From Roseimicrobium sp. ORNL1 (GTDB lineage: Bacteria > Verrucomicrobiota > Verrucomicrobiia > Verrucomicrobiales > Verrucomicrobiaceae), in contig NZ_CP049143.1 in assembly GCF_011044495.1 (NCBI RefSeq), positions 1,302,001-1,366,000 of the forward strand: DNA of 64,000 bases, written 5' to 3'. Shown piece after piece: positions 44,499-52,595 of this stretch; the first letter of the stretch is position 1; every line of letters begins with the position of its first letter. The notes below the pieces were generated by a model. It was given only the letters and a program-made list of their open reading frames with translations, searched no databases and had not been told where the DNA came from. Both the position numbers and the translations under genes were made by a program.

Positions 44499-44527
44499 CC
44501 TATACTAATCCTCCGAAAAAACGTCAA
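44499..44527 (-). promoter_or_regulatory. Sigma70-type promoter of the chaperone-kinase operon
   Basis: TTGACG, a 17-base spacer and TATAGG on the minus strand, five and four of six bases to the consensus respectively. It lies 33 bp upstream of the start codon at 44466. Confidence 0.65.
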
Positions 44528-44598
44528 CCCGTGAAGGAGGTTTTTTTAGCGTTCGCAATGGTAACCCGCACTCCACGCGAGGTCGCCGCGTGGCCTTC

Positions 44599-44647
44599 CA
44601 TGCCATCCCTGCACCCAGATCTCTCCGAGGATGCTCTGGATGGCATG
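44599..44647. repeat. Inverted repeat with hairpin potential
   Basis: Arms CATGCCATCC (44599-44608) and GGATGGCATG (44638-44647), perfect 10-bp complement with a 29-base loop, in the 234-bp gap between the esterase fusion and the chaperone operon. Could terminate the esterase transcript, or be one more of the small palindromic repeats found along the window. Confidence 0.45.
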
Positions 44648-44700
44648 TTGCACGATAAACTGAGGGCGACGCCGGCCTGCGTAGCCCAGCGCAGCTCAAA

Positions 44701-46296
44701 TTATTTCGCAACCTTCAGCCTCTCCAGCAGGTACGCCTGCGTCGAGTCATGCTTCGCATCCGTCGCACCGGGGTAGAAAAGTTCACACATCACGCCATTC
44801 GCCTTGCAGTGCTCCTGCAGCTTCACGCCGAAGTTCGAGGTGTGCGTGGGATCCTTCCGGTCCTGCCCCAGCGCGGGCGCTTCCGAGTAGGACATGTAAA
44901 CGGGCGGGTCATCGGAGGTGACCAGCGCGTAGGGCGAGTACTCCGCGATCCATTCCTTGATGCTGTCCCGCTTGGCGAGGAACTCGGCGAAGGAGGAAGT
45001 CTTCTTCGTGGCATCACCCGTGATGCCGAAGGCGTGTGCGCCGTAGGTGCTGTTCGGAGTCCAGTCCTTCATCTGCTGCGGATCCAGCGTGGTCTGCGCG
45101 CCATTGACCGCGGCGCACCAGAGGCGGGTGGATTCGCGTGCGATGGGGTCACTGCTCTTCGGGTCAGCCATGTCGGGGTGGAATGCGAGCCACAGCGACG
45201 TGCAGGCGCCTGCGGAGCCGCCGCTCGCGCCGATGCGTTCCTTGTCGATGTTCCACTCCTTGGCTTTGCTGCGCACCGTCTGCAAGGCGAGCGCTGCATC
45301 ATGCAGCGGCCCCTTCACGGGAGGCACCACACCGTCTTTCGTCGCTTCGGAGATGAAGCGATACTCCACGGACACTACCGAGATGCCGTTCTTCAGCATC
45401 TCAGGCAACATCTTGGTCACTCCACTCAGGCGTCCGCCCTGGGTCCATCCACCGCCATGCACGAAGAAGAGTAGCGGTGTGGGCTTGTCTGACTCCGCCT
45501 TCCAGAAATGCATCACCTGCTTCGGGTGCGGACCATAGGCCACGTCGTATTCCGTCGGATTCGGGATCGGGGGATTTTCCGCGAGGAATTTCTTCGCTTC
45601 GTCCTCCTTGATGTCGCGGATGAAGATGTTCCTCCAGCGAATCTCACCGCCGTGTGTCTGCAGCATGATGGGGCCCTTCGCGGGGAAAGGCTGCGTCTTG
45701 TCCCAGTAGTTCTCCATCGCCGCACCGTCCACCTCCAGGCGCGTGTTGAGCGTCACCCACGTGCGCGCGCCGATTTGTTTGATGCGAAAGGTGTTCCACT
45801 GGCCAAAAGGTTTGTCCGTCAGCGCAATCGGATCGCGGCCGAGCGTCTTCGGCGTGTTGTTGAAAAGACCACCCGAGCCGAGGTGCGGACGGCGATCCGG
45901 CTTCTTGGGATCGAAAACCTGGTTCCAGTCCCAGATCTGCACCTGCGGTACCCCGCGCAGGTAGATGCCGCTGTCCGCGCCGGCCACCGTCTTGTACTCG
46001 ATCAGGAGCTCGAAGTCGCCGAACTCCTCATCCGTGGTGGCGTACGGGCCCGTGCCGCTGTTCACCAGTTCGCCATTCTCCACACGCCAGTGCTGGGGGA
46101 ACTCTTCGCGCATCTTCTTGAGTGCTTCGTCCTTCTTCTCACCCGTGAGCTTCACCACCGAGTGCGGATTCAGCCCATGCCAGCCGGCGAGATCCTGACC
46201 ATTGAACAGCGGACGGAAACCTTTCGGCGGTTCCGGGGGCGCGGCCTGGAGCGCAGTCGCGAGGACGGTGAAGAGGAGGGCAAATCTTATGAGCAT
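44701..46296 (-). CDS. Secreted DUF1080 domain fused to an alpha/beta-hydrolase
   Basis: 531 residues. Signal peptide (about 1-18), DUF1080 lectin-like domain (about 25-225: FRPLFNGQDLAGWHG, GADSGIYLRGVPQVQIWD, IRWRNIFIRDI), then an esterase/lipase-type alpha/beta hydrolase: HGGGW oxyanion motif, nucleophile elbow GASGGSAGA (Ser in GGSAG), and a late His (DAKHDSTQAY). Combined sugar binding and ester cleavage fits polysaccharide deacylation. Possible operator at 46373. Confidence 0.87.
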   Translation of the reverse strand: MLIRFALLFTVLATALQAAPPEPPKGFRPLFNGQDLAGWHGLNPHSVVKLTGEKKDEALKKMREEFPQHWRVENGELVNSGTGPYATTDEEFGDFELLIEYKTVAGADSGIYLRGVPQVQIWDWNQVFDPKKPDRRPHLGSGGLFNNTPKTLGRDPIALTDKPFGQWNTFRIKQIGARTWVTLNTRLEVDGAAMENYWDKTQPFPAKGPIMLQTHGGEIRWRNIFIRDIKEDEAKKFLAENPPIPNPTEYDVAYGPHPKQVMHFWKAESDKPTPLLFFVHGGGWTQGGRLSGVTKMLPEMLKNGISVVSVEYRFISEATKDGVVPPVKGPLHDAALALQTVRSKAKEWNIDKERIGASGGSAGACTSLWLAFHPDMADPKSSDPIARESTRLWCAAVNGAQTTLDPQQMKDWTPNSTYGAHAFGITGDATKKTSSFAEFLAKRDSIKEWIAEYSPYALVTSDDPPVYMSYSEAPALGQDRKDPTHTSNFGVKLQEHCKANGVMCELFYPGATDAKHDSTQAYLLERLKVAK

Positions 46297-46372
46297 GGTG
46301 GTGACAAGGGGGAAAGAGATGGACCGAGGAACGGCGAGTCATTCCATACGGGGCCCTCTACACCCGACTTAG

Positions 46373-46387
46373 TGCAATTTCATTGCA
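46373..46387. promoter_or_regulatory. Possible operator TGCAATTTCATTGCA
   Basis: A 15-bp palindrome with 6-bp arms, 77 bp upstream of the esterase fusion and 13 bp from the 5'-to-3' end of the Ada-AlkA gene. LacI-type operators look like this, but no cognate regulator is near. Confidence 0.35.
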
Positions 46388-46414
46388 GGCAGTGATAAGA
46401 AAGTGACTGACGGT

Positions 46415-47887
46415 CTATTTCTTCAGTGGAGGAGGCGGATTCCGCCACACGTGCATCACCGCATAACTCCGCCATGGCCGCCAGGCCTGCGACAATTCCT
46501 CCGCCTGCTTCGCACTCACGCCACCGAGGTTGTTGCGTACGGCGATGTCCTCCTTCGGAAAGGCGTCCGGCCAGCGCAGGGCTCGCATGGCAATGTAGTG
46601 CGCTGTCCAGGGGCCGATGCCGGGCAGCGCCACAAGCTGCGCGATGGCCGTGTCCGGATTGGCTCCCGCCTCGAGCTTCAGCGAACCGGAGTGGAAGGCC
46701 TCGGCGATGGCAATGATGGTCCTGGAACGCGCGCTCACGATGCCGAGCTTCGCCACATCATCGACGCTGGCTCGCGCGACGCGGCTCGCGAGAGGGGTGA
46801 GGCGTGTGAGTTCTGGGAAGGGCGTTTCGAATTTCTCTCCGAAGGCATCTGCGAAGCGGCACGAGATGGTCGTCGCGGCCTTCACGGTGATCTGCTGTCC
46901 GAGAATGGCGCGGATCACCATTTCAAACCCATCGAACGCACCCGGCACACGCAGCCCGGGATTCTTCTTCACGGCGGCCTTCAGTGTCTTGTCCCGCATC
47001 AGGTGCGCCGCGATGAGGTCCGGTCTCGCGGTGAGATCAAACAGATTGCGCAGTCTGCCCAGCAGTGTCGGCAGGACAGGCGCGAGCGAGTGCGTGAACT
47101 CCACCATGAGCGCGTGCTTCTCCGGCGCGTGCGTCACCTTGAGCCAGCCCGTGTGTTTCCCCAACTGCACGGTGCGCGCATAGCTCTCACTGGTGACAAG
47201 TTCCACATCCTTGATCATGCGCCCTTTCAGGAACTCCAGGATGCCGTCCCAGTCGTAGGGCGGGCGATAGCTCAACTGCAAAGTCGAAGTGCCCGCCGCA
47301 TCGATGGCGATCTGATGCTCCTCTTGCGCCGCTTCCTTGCGCAACCGCGTGGGTGGCATGCGATACTGAGAACTGAAGGCATCGTTGAACCGCCGCAAGC
47401 TGGCAAAGCCGCTGGCAAAGGCAATCTCCGTCACCGGCAGCTTCGTTTCCGTGAGCAGTTGTTTCGCCAGCAGGAGCCGACGCGTCTGCAAGAGCTCAAT
47501 GGGGGAGACACCCAACTCCTTTTGCACGATGCGGCGCAACTGCCGCGAGCTGATTTCAAACTGTGCCGCGATCTCCTCCAGCCCGGCGCCATCCTCCAGC
47601 ATGCCTTCATCAATGCGATGCGAAATCTGGTGCGCGATGCGATGGGCATTGTCCACCGGCGCATGCCCCGGCGCCAGTTCTGGACGGCAGCGCAGGCACG
47701 GACGGAACGCTGCCTTCTCCGCAGCCTCCGCGCTTTCGAAGAAGCGGCAGTTCTTGAGCTGCGGCGTCTTCACCGGGCAAACGGGCCGGCAGTAGATGCC
47801 CGTCGAGGTGACGCCCACGTAGAAGACGCCATCGAATCGCGGGTCATGGGACTTCAGGGCGCTGTACGCGGCTTTGGGATCGATCAT
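46415..47887 (-). CDS. Ada-type methyl sensor fused to AlkA DNA-3-methyladenine glycosylase
   Basis: 490 residues from ATG 47887. Residues 1-80 are the Ada zinc domain with its methyl-acceptor Cys (TGIYCRPVCPVK, then FRPCLRCRPE). An AraC-type helix-turn-helix (about 90-190) and the AlkA part (200-490) follow, with a HhH element LPGIGPWTAHYIAMRAL and catalytic Asp in PKEDIAVR. It senses alkyl phosphotriesters and removes alkylated purines. The O6-methylguanine transferase of E. coli Ada is supplied by the divergent ogt gene. Confidence 0.92.
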   Translation of the reverse strand: MIDPKAAYSALKSHDPRFDGVFYVGVTSTGIYCRPVCPVKTPQLKNCRFFESAEAAEKAAFRPCLRCRPELAPGHAPVDNAHRIAHQISHRIDEGMLEDGAGLEEIAAQFEISSRQLRRIVQKELGVSPIELLQTRRLLLAKQLLTETKLPVTEIAFASGFASLRRFNDAFSSQYRMPPTRLRKEAAQEEHQIAIDAAGTSTLQLSYRPPYDWDGILEFLKGRMIKDVELVTSESYARTVQLGKHTGWLKVTHAPEKHALMVEFTHSLAPVLPTLLGRLRNLFDLTARPDLIAAHLMRDKTLKAAVKKNPGLRVPGAFDGFEMVIRAILGQQITVKAATTISCRFADAFGEKFETPFPELTRLTPLASRVARASVDDVAKLGIVSARSRTIIAIAEAFHSGSLKLEAGANPDTAIAQLVALPGIGPWTAHYIAMRALRWPDAFPKEDIAVRNNLGGVSAKQAEELSQAWRPWRSYAVMHVWRNPPPPLKK

Positions 47888-47937
47888 GGTGTTCGGGTGG
47901 GTTTGTGATACCAATGCTAAGCGCCCGGCAGCGCCTC

Positions 47938-47995
47938 CGCTGGCCGTTTTCGGACATCACCACAATATCATGCTCATGTCCGAATACGGCCAGCG
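47938..47995. promoter_or_regulatory. 20-bp inverted-repeat operator between Ada-AlkA and Ogt genes
   Basis: Arms CGCTGGCCGTTTTCGGACAT (47938-47957) and its complement with one mismatch (47976-47995), 18-base spacer. It lies 51 bp upstream of the ada-alkA start and 54 bp upstream of the ogt start, so a dimeric regulator could serve both promoters. The adjacent Ada-type protein is the likely ligand. Confidence 0.65.
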
Positions 47996-48048
47996 TGTTT
48001 CATGAGATGGGTCATCTTGCTCTCAACAGAAACAACCCCAGAAGACCC

Positions 48049-48528
48049 ATGACCTATTCCTACAAAACCATGAAGACCCCGGTGGGTGAGCTGAAACTCG
48101 TGGCCAGCGACCGCGGCCTCGCCGCCGTCCTTTGGGAGGATGATGATCCCAAGCGCGTGCGCCTCGCCCCACTCGTGGAGGATAAGAATCATCCCGTGCT
48201 CCTCGATGCCGAGCGCCAACTCACCGACTACTTCGCGGGTAAGCTGCAGAAGTTCGCCCTGAAGTTCGACCCCGTCGGAACGGACTTTCAGAAGGAAGTC
48301 TGGAGCGCCCTCTCCACGATTCCCTTCGGCCAGACCCGCAGTTACGCGCAGATCGCGACACAAGTCGGCCGCCCCAAAGCCGTCCGCGCCGTCGGCGCTG
48401 CCAACGGCAAGAATCCCATCTCCATCATCGTCCCCTGCCACCGTGTCATCGGCTCAAATGGCAAGCTGACGGGATTTGCGGGTGGATTGGAGGTGAAGGA
48501 GCAGTTGCTAAAATTGGAGTCCGCTTAG
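48049..48528 (+). CDS. ogt: Methylated-DNA-protein-cysteine methyltransferase
   Basis: 159 residues from ATG 48049. Active-site IIVPCHRVIGSNGKLTGFAGG with the acceptor Cys, and a DNA-binding HTH (GQTRSYAQIATQVGRPKAVRAVG). It transfers the alkyl group of O6-methylguanine to itself. Divergent from the Ada-AlkA fusion. Confidence 0.95.
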   Translation: MTYSYKTMKTPVGELKLVASDRGLAAVLWEDDDPKRVRLAPLVEDKNHPVLLDAERQLTDYFAGKLQKFALKFDPVGTDFQKEVWSALSTIPFGQTRSYAQIATQVGRPKAVRAVGAANGKNPISIIVPCHRVIGSNGKLTGFAGGLEVKEQLLKLESA

Positions 48529-48586
48529 ACTTGCCAAGGGATCTTCGGCAAAAACCGATGGAGGCATGTTGTCTAATGCGTGACGG

Positions 48587-48683
48587 TCCTGGGAGCGCTG
48601 GCCTCCGGCCGGCGTACTCGGAGCTTGTGCGTTGCGAGTGAGTGCAGCGCGAATACGCCGACGGGACGGCAGCGCTCCCAGGG
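48587..48683. repeat. 96-bp palindromic repeat, copy 1
   Basis: Begins (T)CCTGGGAGCGCTGGCCTCC and ends with the inverted complement (GGCAGCGCTCCCAGGG); related ends CGGCCGGCGTA / TACGCCGACGG. Copy 2 lies at 62178-62273 with the same length and arm sequence. No coding capacity. In the gap between ogt and the aldo/keto reductase. Confidence 0.75.
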
Positions 48684-48721
48684 CTACGTCCGGCACTTGG
48701 CTCGCTGCGCTTGGGACAGGC

Positions 48722-49762
48722 CTACAACCTCCTCAACCCATCCTCCGTCATCGGCGTCGGGATCTGCTCATCAATGTCGTCAATCCTCCGCAGCGTCTCC
48801 GCATCCAACACCAAATCCGCAGCCTTCAAGCTCTCGTTCAATTGTTCCACCGTCGTCGCTCCGATGATCGTGGAGGCCACGAAGTCATGCTGCTTGCTCC
48901 ACGCCACGGCCAGCGTGGTGACGCTGATGCCGAGATCCTGTGCGATGACCTGCAGTCGCTTCGTCGTTTCCAGCGAGCGCTCGTTCACAAAGCGGGCCGC
49001 CATGCGTTTCTGACGCGGGCCACCACTGACAAAGTATTCACTGAAGCGCGCGCCAGTTGGAAGGGCGCCATCGTTGTACTTCCCGGTGAGTACGCCACCA
49101 CCGAGCGGTGAGTAGGGGAGGAGACTCACGCCTTCCTTCCGGCAGACTTGGGCGAGCTCGCTCTCACAACGCCGATTGATCAGGGAAAAGTTATTCTGCA
49201 CGGTGTCATACCGCTGCAGCGTGTGTTTCTCCGCTTCCCAGAGATTCTTCATCAGTCCCCAGCTTGTTTCATTGCTGCAGCCGATGGCTCGCACCTTGCC
49301 CTGGTCCACCAGCTCGGTCAGCGCGCTGAGCGTTTCGTCCTGCCGCATGCCGTGGTCGGGCCAGTGGGTCTGGTAGAGGTCGATGTAGTCCGTCTTGAGC
49401 CGCTTTAGGCTGTCCTCACAGGCCTGGTGAATCTGCCGGCGATCCAGCGCCGTGAAGCCGCCGCGGATGGGTGGGCGGAACCAACCGTGGCCGGGTCCCG
49501 TGACCTTGGTCGCCAGGATGATCTCACCACGCTTCTGACCCTTCAGCCACTTGCCCACAATCTCCTCGGTCACGCCAAACTTCTCTGCACTGGGTGGCAC
49601 CGGGTACATCTCCGCCGTATCAAAGAAGTCGATGCCCGCCTCCAAGGCCCGATCCATGATGGCAAAGGAAGTCTTTTCATCCGCCTGAAGGCCAAAGGTC
49701 ATCGTGCCCATGCAGATGTCCGTCACTACGATGCCACTGCGCCCAAGTCGTTTCCGGTTCAT
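48722..49762 (-). CDS. Aldo/keto reductase (Tas/YghZ-like)
   Basis: 346 residues. AKR barrel with catalytic Asp and Tyr in [10 protein letters not shown], Lys in ILATKVTG and His in LYQTHWPD; cofactor segment around [15 protein letters not shown], ending with [19 protein letters not shown]-dependent carbonyl reduction; substrate unknown. Confidence 0.93.
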   Translation of the reverse strand: MNRKRLGRSGIVVTDICMGTMTFGLQADEKTSFAIMDRALEAGIDFFDTAEMYPVPPSAEKFGVTEEIVGKWLKGQKRGEIILATKVTGPGHGWFRPPIRGGFTALDRRQIHQACEDSLKRLKTDYIDLYQTHWPDHGMRQDETLSALTELVDQGKVRAIGCSNETSWGLMKNLWEAEKHTLQRYDTVQNNFSLINRRCESELAQVCRKEGVSLLPYSPLGGGVLTGKYNDGALPTGARFSEYFVSGGPRQKRMAARFVNERSLETTKRLQVIAQDLGISVTTLAVAWSKQHDFVASTIIGATTVEQLNESLKAADLVLDAETLRRIDDIDEQIPTPMTEDGLRRL

Positions 49763-49927
49763 GCAAGCACCCTAGGAAGGGCGGCGCTGTCATGCAAGTC
49801 GCAAGCAGCATGAGCCGGTGGCAGGTGGAGCGTCCTCGATTTCAACACAGAGCCACGGAGACACGAAGGCACGGAGTTTTTCAAAAAGCTCTGTGAGGTG
49901 CAACGCATTTTTGGACCAGCGAGTGTC

Positions 49928-50782
49928 TTAGTTTAGGTTTCTGGATTGGGTCTCAAACTGATTGGGGGTGAGGTAACCGATGGCGGAGTGCTTGCGCTGG
50001 TTGTTGTAGTAGCCCTCGATGTACTCAAAGAGTTCCAGTCGTGCATCGGTGAGATCTTCAAAGCGGCCTCCTTGAAGCATCTCGCGCTTGAGGGTACCCA
50101 TGAAGGACTCTGTCCACGCATTGTCATAGGGGTTGGCTCGCCCCGACATGCTCTGGCGCAGGCCGGCACGCGTGAGCACGGAACGGAAGGCCGTGCTGCC
50201 ATACTGGCTGCCCCGGTCGCTGTGGAAGACAATGCCGCTGGCTTTGGGATGGGTTTGCAGGGCTTGTTCCAAGGCATGGACGACGAGTTCTGCACGCATA
50301 TGTGATGCGAGACTCCAGCCCACAATGCGACGCGAGCCCAAATCCATGACCACGGCCAGATAGAGCCAGTTTGCCGTAGTGGGAATGAAGGTGATGTCTG
50401 CGACCCAGGCCTCGCCGGGCTTCTGCGGCACGGGCTGCTGGGCCAGCAGATTGGAAGAGGGACGGTCTGCCCGGCCATCGCTGGTTTTGGGCAGGTAGTT
50501 CTTGGGTTGGATGGCCTTGAGGCCCCGTGTTTTGAGGATGCGGCGCAGCCTCGAAGGCGCACACACGATGCCATGGTCACACAGCTCCTCATGGATCCTG
50601 CGGTAGCCATAGCGGCACCGGTTGCGTTTGAAGATCTCCTCGATGAGTTCCCCCAGGCGAGCGTCTTGCTCATGGCGTGAGATAGGCTTTGCCGCATGGT
50701 AAAAGCTGCTGCGGGGCAGTTCCAGGACGTCGCAGATCTTGCGCACACTCCCACCGGTCTGGCGCTGGAGTTGCAGGATCAT
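49928..50782 (-). CDS. IS3-family transposase OrfB
   Basis: 284 residues. HTH_21-type region (GYRRIHEELCDHGIVCAPSRLRRIL) then the integrase catalytic core: D in WVADITFIP, D in FHSDRGSQY and E in DNAWTESFMG. The last two are 35 residues apart, the D(35)E spacing of IS3. Start ATG overlaps the OrfA stop (ATGA). A -1 shift in OrfA would yield an OrfAB fusion of about 385 residues. Confidence 0.95.
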   Translation of the reverse strand: MILQLQRQTGGSVRKICDVLELPRSSFYHAAKPISRHEQDARLGELIEEIFKRNRCRYGYRRIHEELCDHGIVCAPSRLRRILKTRGLKAIQPKNYLPKTSDGRADRPSSNLLAQQPVPQKPGEAWVADITFIPTTANWLYLAVVMDLGSRRIVGWSLASHMRAELVVHALEQALQTHPKASGIVFHSDRGSQYGSTAFRSVLTRAGLRQSMSGRANPYDNAWTESFMGTLKREMLQGGRFEDLTDARLELFEYIEGYYNNQRKHSAIGYLTPNQFETQSRNLN

Positions 50783-51099
50783 TTCGCGAGTTTGGACGGC
50801 GGTGGCGTGCCCAGGATGACAGCGGCCTTTTTTAAAATGTCGTTCTCCAGGCGCAGGTTGGCGATTTCACGCCGCAGCCGGTGCAGCTCGTTGGCTTCGC
50901 CCTCCTCGCCTCCGGCTCGTTGGTCTGCGCCCACGAGCTGCACCGGCTGCCTTTGGGACCGGGTCCAACGGTAAAGGATGCCAGTGCCAATGCCGAGTTC
51001 TTCAGCCACCTCGGACACACTCTTGCCCATGCGGACCAACTCCACGGCATGGGTTTTAAAATCACTGCTGTAACGCTTTTTTCGGGTCACGGTACTCAT
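50779..51099 (-). CDS. IS3-family transposase OrfA
   Basis: 106 residues: an HTH (MGKSVSEVAEELGIGTGILYRWTR) and a leucine-zipper end (LHRLRREIANLRLENDILKKAA). Stop overlaps the OrfB start. Confidence 0.93.
   Translation of the reverse strand: MSTVTRKKRYSSDFKTHAVELVRMGKSVSEVAEELGIGTGILYRWTRSQRQPVQLVGADQRAGGEEGEANELHRLRREIANLRLENDILKKAAVILGTPPPSKLAK
50827..50833 (-). other. Programmed -1 frameshift site A AAA AAG
   Basis: On the minus strand the heptamer is in phase with OrfA codons TTA-AAA-AAG. The -1 frame stays open (no stop) to the OrfB ATG at 50782, so a fused OrfAB is produced by one backward slip. Confidence 0.85.
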
Positions 51100-51380
51100 A
51101 CGGCTTGTCTCTTATCCCGTGGTCCAAGAAATTAGCGCACCTCACTGTGCCTCCGTGTCTCTGCGTTTCCGTGTTGAATCCCAGGACGTCGTTCCTTCGA
51201 TTTGACCAGATCCGCCCATATCGTCCATCTGGCCCGGCAACATCCCTCAGGCCGCGCCTGAACTTCCCCCTGGTCGGCGAAACACTGGCCCGGTTAGGCT
51301 CGTTCCGTCCGCAACCCGCACGCAATCCGGGATCAATCGTTCAGCCAGTCAGTCAGTGCTTCGCTTTGCCCTTCCTCACT

Positions 51381-52508
51381 ATGAACTCATTCACGCATCT
51401 TTTCCCCAAGCGCCTTACGCGTCGTGATTTTCTCACCATGTCCGGCGCGGCTGCTGCCACGTTGCTTCCGGGGGCGTCCGCACTCGCTGCGGCCTCGACT
51501 TCCGGAACGATCATCGGAAATGGCAAGTGGACCTACACCCTGGATGAATCTTGGGGTGCCTTGCCCGAGGGGATGAAGTTCGGCCTCGGCTGCGGCATCG
51601 CCGTGGACTCGAAGGACCGCGTGTTCGTCACCTCACGCAGCGCGAATCCCTGCGTGGCCATCTACGGTGCGGACGGGAAGCTGGAGGAGACCTGGAGCAA
51701 GGACTTCGGCGACAGCGTGGGCTATTCCCCGGAGCAGGTCAGCGCCACCGCGCACTGCATCTACCTCAGCAAGGAAGGTGACCAGGAGTTCCTCTACTTC
51801 ACGGAGAACGTGGGCAAGGACGCCTCCGGCCAGCCCACCCTCGGCAAGCGCGTCTACAAGACCGACCTCAAGGGCAAGGTGCTCTACACCATTGGCAATG
51901 TGGACAAGGAGGACTCCACCCACCAGAAGTTCACCTGGACGAACCCCACGGACGTGGCCGTGGCGCCCAATGGTGACATCTACATTGTGGACGGCTATGG
52001 CAGCCAGATCGTGAGTCGCTTCGACAAGAACTTCAAGCACCTCAAGACCATCGGCGGCCGTGCTCCCAAGGAGGCCGCAAAAGGACCCAAGGCGCCGAAC
52101 GGCACCTTCAACACCTGCCACGGCGTGTGGATCAACACCCTGAAAGGCGAGCCTGAAGTCTACATCGCCGACCGTGCGAACAGCCGTTACGAAGTCTTCG
52201 ACCTCGACCTGAATTACAAGCGCACCATCAGCGGCGACTTTGTGCGGAATCCCTGCTGCTTCTACCAGGCGCACGGCCATCTTTATGTGCCCGACCTCGG
52301 CGCGCTCGTCGCCATTCTCGACAAGGACGACAACTGCGTGGCCAAGCTCGGCGATGGCAAGGGCGTGGACAAGGCCCTGTTTGAGAAAGGCGAGAAGGAC
52401 AAGTTCGCCACCCCGCATGCCCTCACCGTGGACTCCAAGGGGAACCTCTACGTCCTCGAGTGGCTGCCCTACGGCCGCGTGCGGAAGTTCACCCACACGC
52501 CGGCGTAA
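51381..52508 (+). CDS. Tat-exported NHL/six-bladed beta-propeller protein
   Basis: 375 residues from ATG 51381. Tat signal TRRDFLTMSGAAAATLLPG. The body has repeated blades of the type DVAVAPNGDIYIVDGYGSQI, EVYIADRANSRYEVFDLD and ALTVDSKGNLYVLEW, as in NHL propellers. Frequent in Planctomycetota/Verrucomicrobiota; likely sugar or peptide binding/lyase-associated. Adjacent to the IS, whose end is 237 bp upstream. Confidence 0.85.
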   Translation: MNSFTHLFPKRLTRRDFLTMSGAAAATLLPGASALAAASTSGTIIGNGKWTYTLDESWGALPEGMKFGLGCGIAVDSKDRVFVTSRSANPCVAIYGADGKLEETWSKDFGDSVGYSPEQVSATAHCIYLSKEGDQEFLYFTENVGKDASGQPTLGKRVYKTDLKGKVLYTIGNVDKEDSTHQKFTWTNPTDVAVAPNGDIYIVDGYGSQIVSRFDKNFKHLKTIGGRAPKEAAKGPKAPNGTFNTCHGVWINTLKGEPEVYIADRANSRYEVFDLDLNYKRTISGDFVRNPCCFYQAHGHLYVPDLGALVAILDKDDNCVAKLGDGKGVDKALFEKGEKDKFATPHALTVDSKGNLYVLEWLPYGRVRKFTHTPA

Positions 52509-52538
52509 GAGAAGGCACAGAGGCAACAGGCACAAAGG

Positions 52539-52572
52539 AAAGGCACAGAGTGGGTACCACTGCTGTGCCTTT
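52539..52572. terminator. Bidirectional terminator hairpin
   Basis: Stem AAAGGCACAG / CTGTGCCTTT (10 bp), with an inner AGTGG/CCACT stem. Followed by T's on one side. Lies between two convergent genes. Confidence 0.7.
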
Positions 52573-52595
52573 TGTATTACGGGAGGACGTGGCGC

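Larger units (their letters stand above)
49894..51144 (-). mobile_element. Complete IS3-family insertion sequence
   Basis: 1251 bp. Terminal inverted repeats of about 25 bp start TGAGGTGC at both ends and share TTGGACCA further in. CTG is duplicated directly outside (49891-49893 and 51145-51147), a 3-bp target duplication as expected for the family. It holds orfA and orfB with an A AAA AAG frameshift site and an intact DDE triad, so it looks active. It interrupts a palindromic repeat near its loop. Confidence 0.93.
49842..51177. repeat. TCAACACAGAG-ended palindromic repeat, split by the IS element
   Basis: Left half 49842-49893 and right half 51145-51177. Rejoined, they form an imperfect 80-bp hairpin whose arms read TCAACACAGAGCCACGGAG and the like, with the loop TTTTTCAAAAAG. 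The complete second copy is at 58598-58697. Confidence 0.75.

Noticed and set aside
52509-52550. GGCACAGAGG-type direct repeats after the propeller gene
   Set aside because: Short and irregular; better explained as part of the terminator region than as a repeat array.
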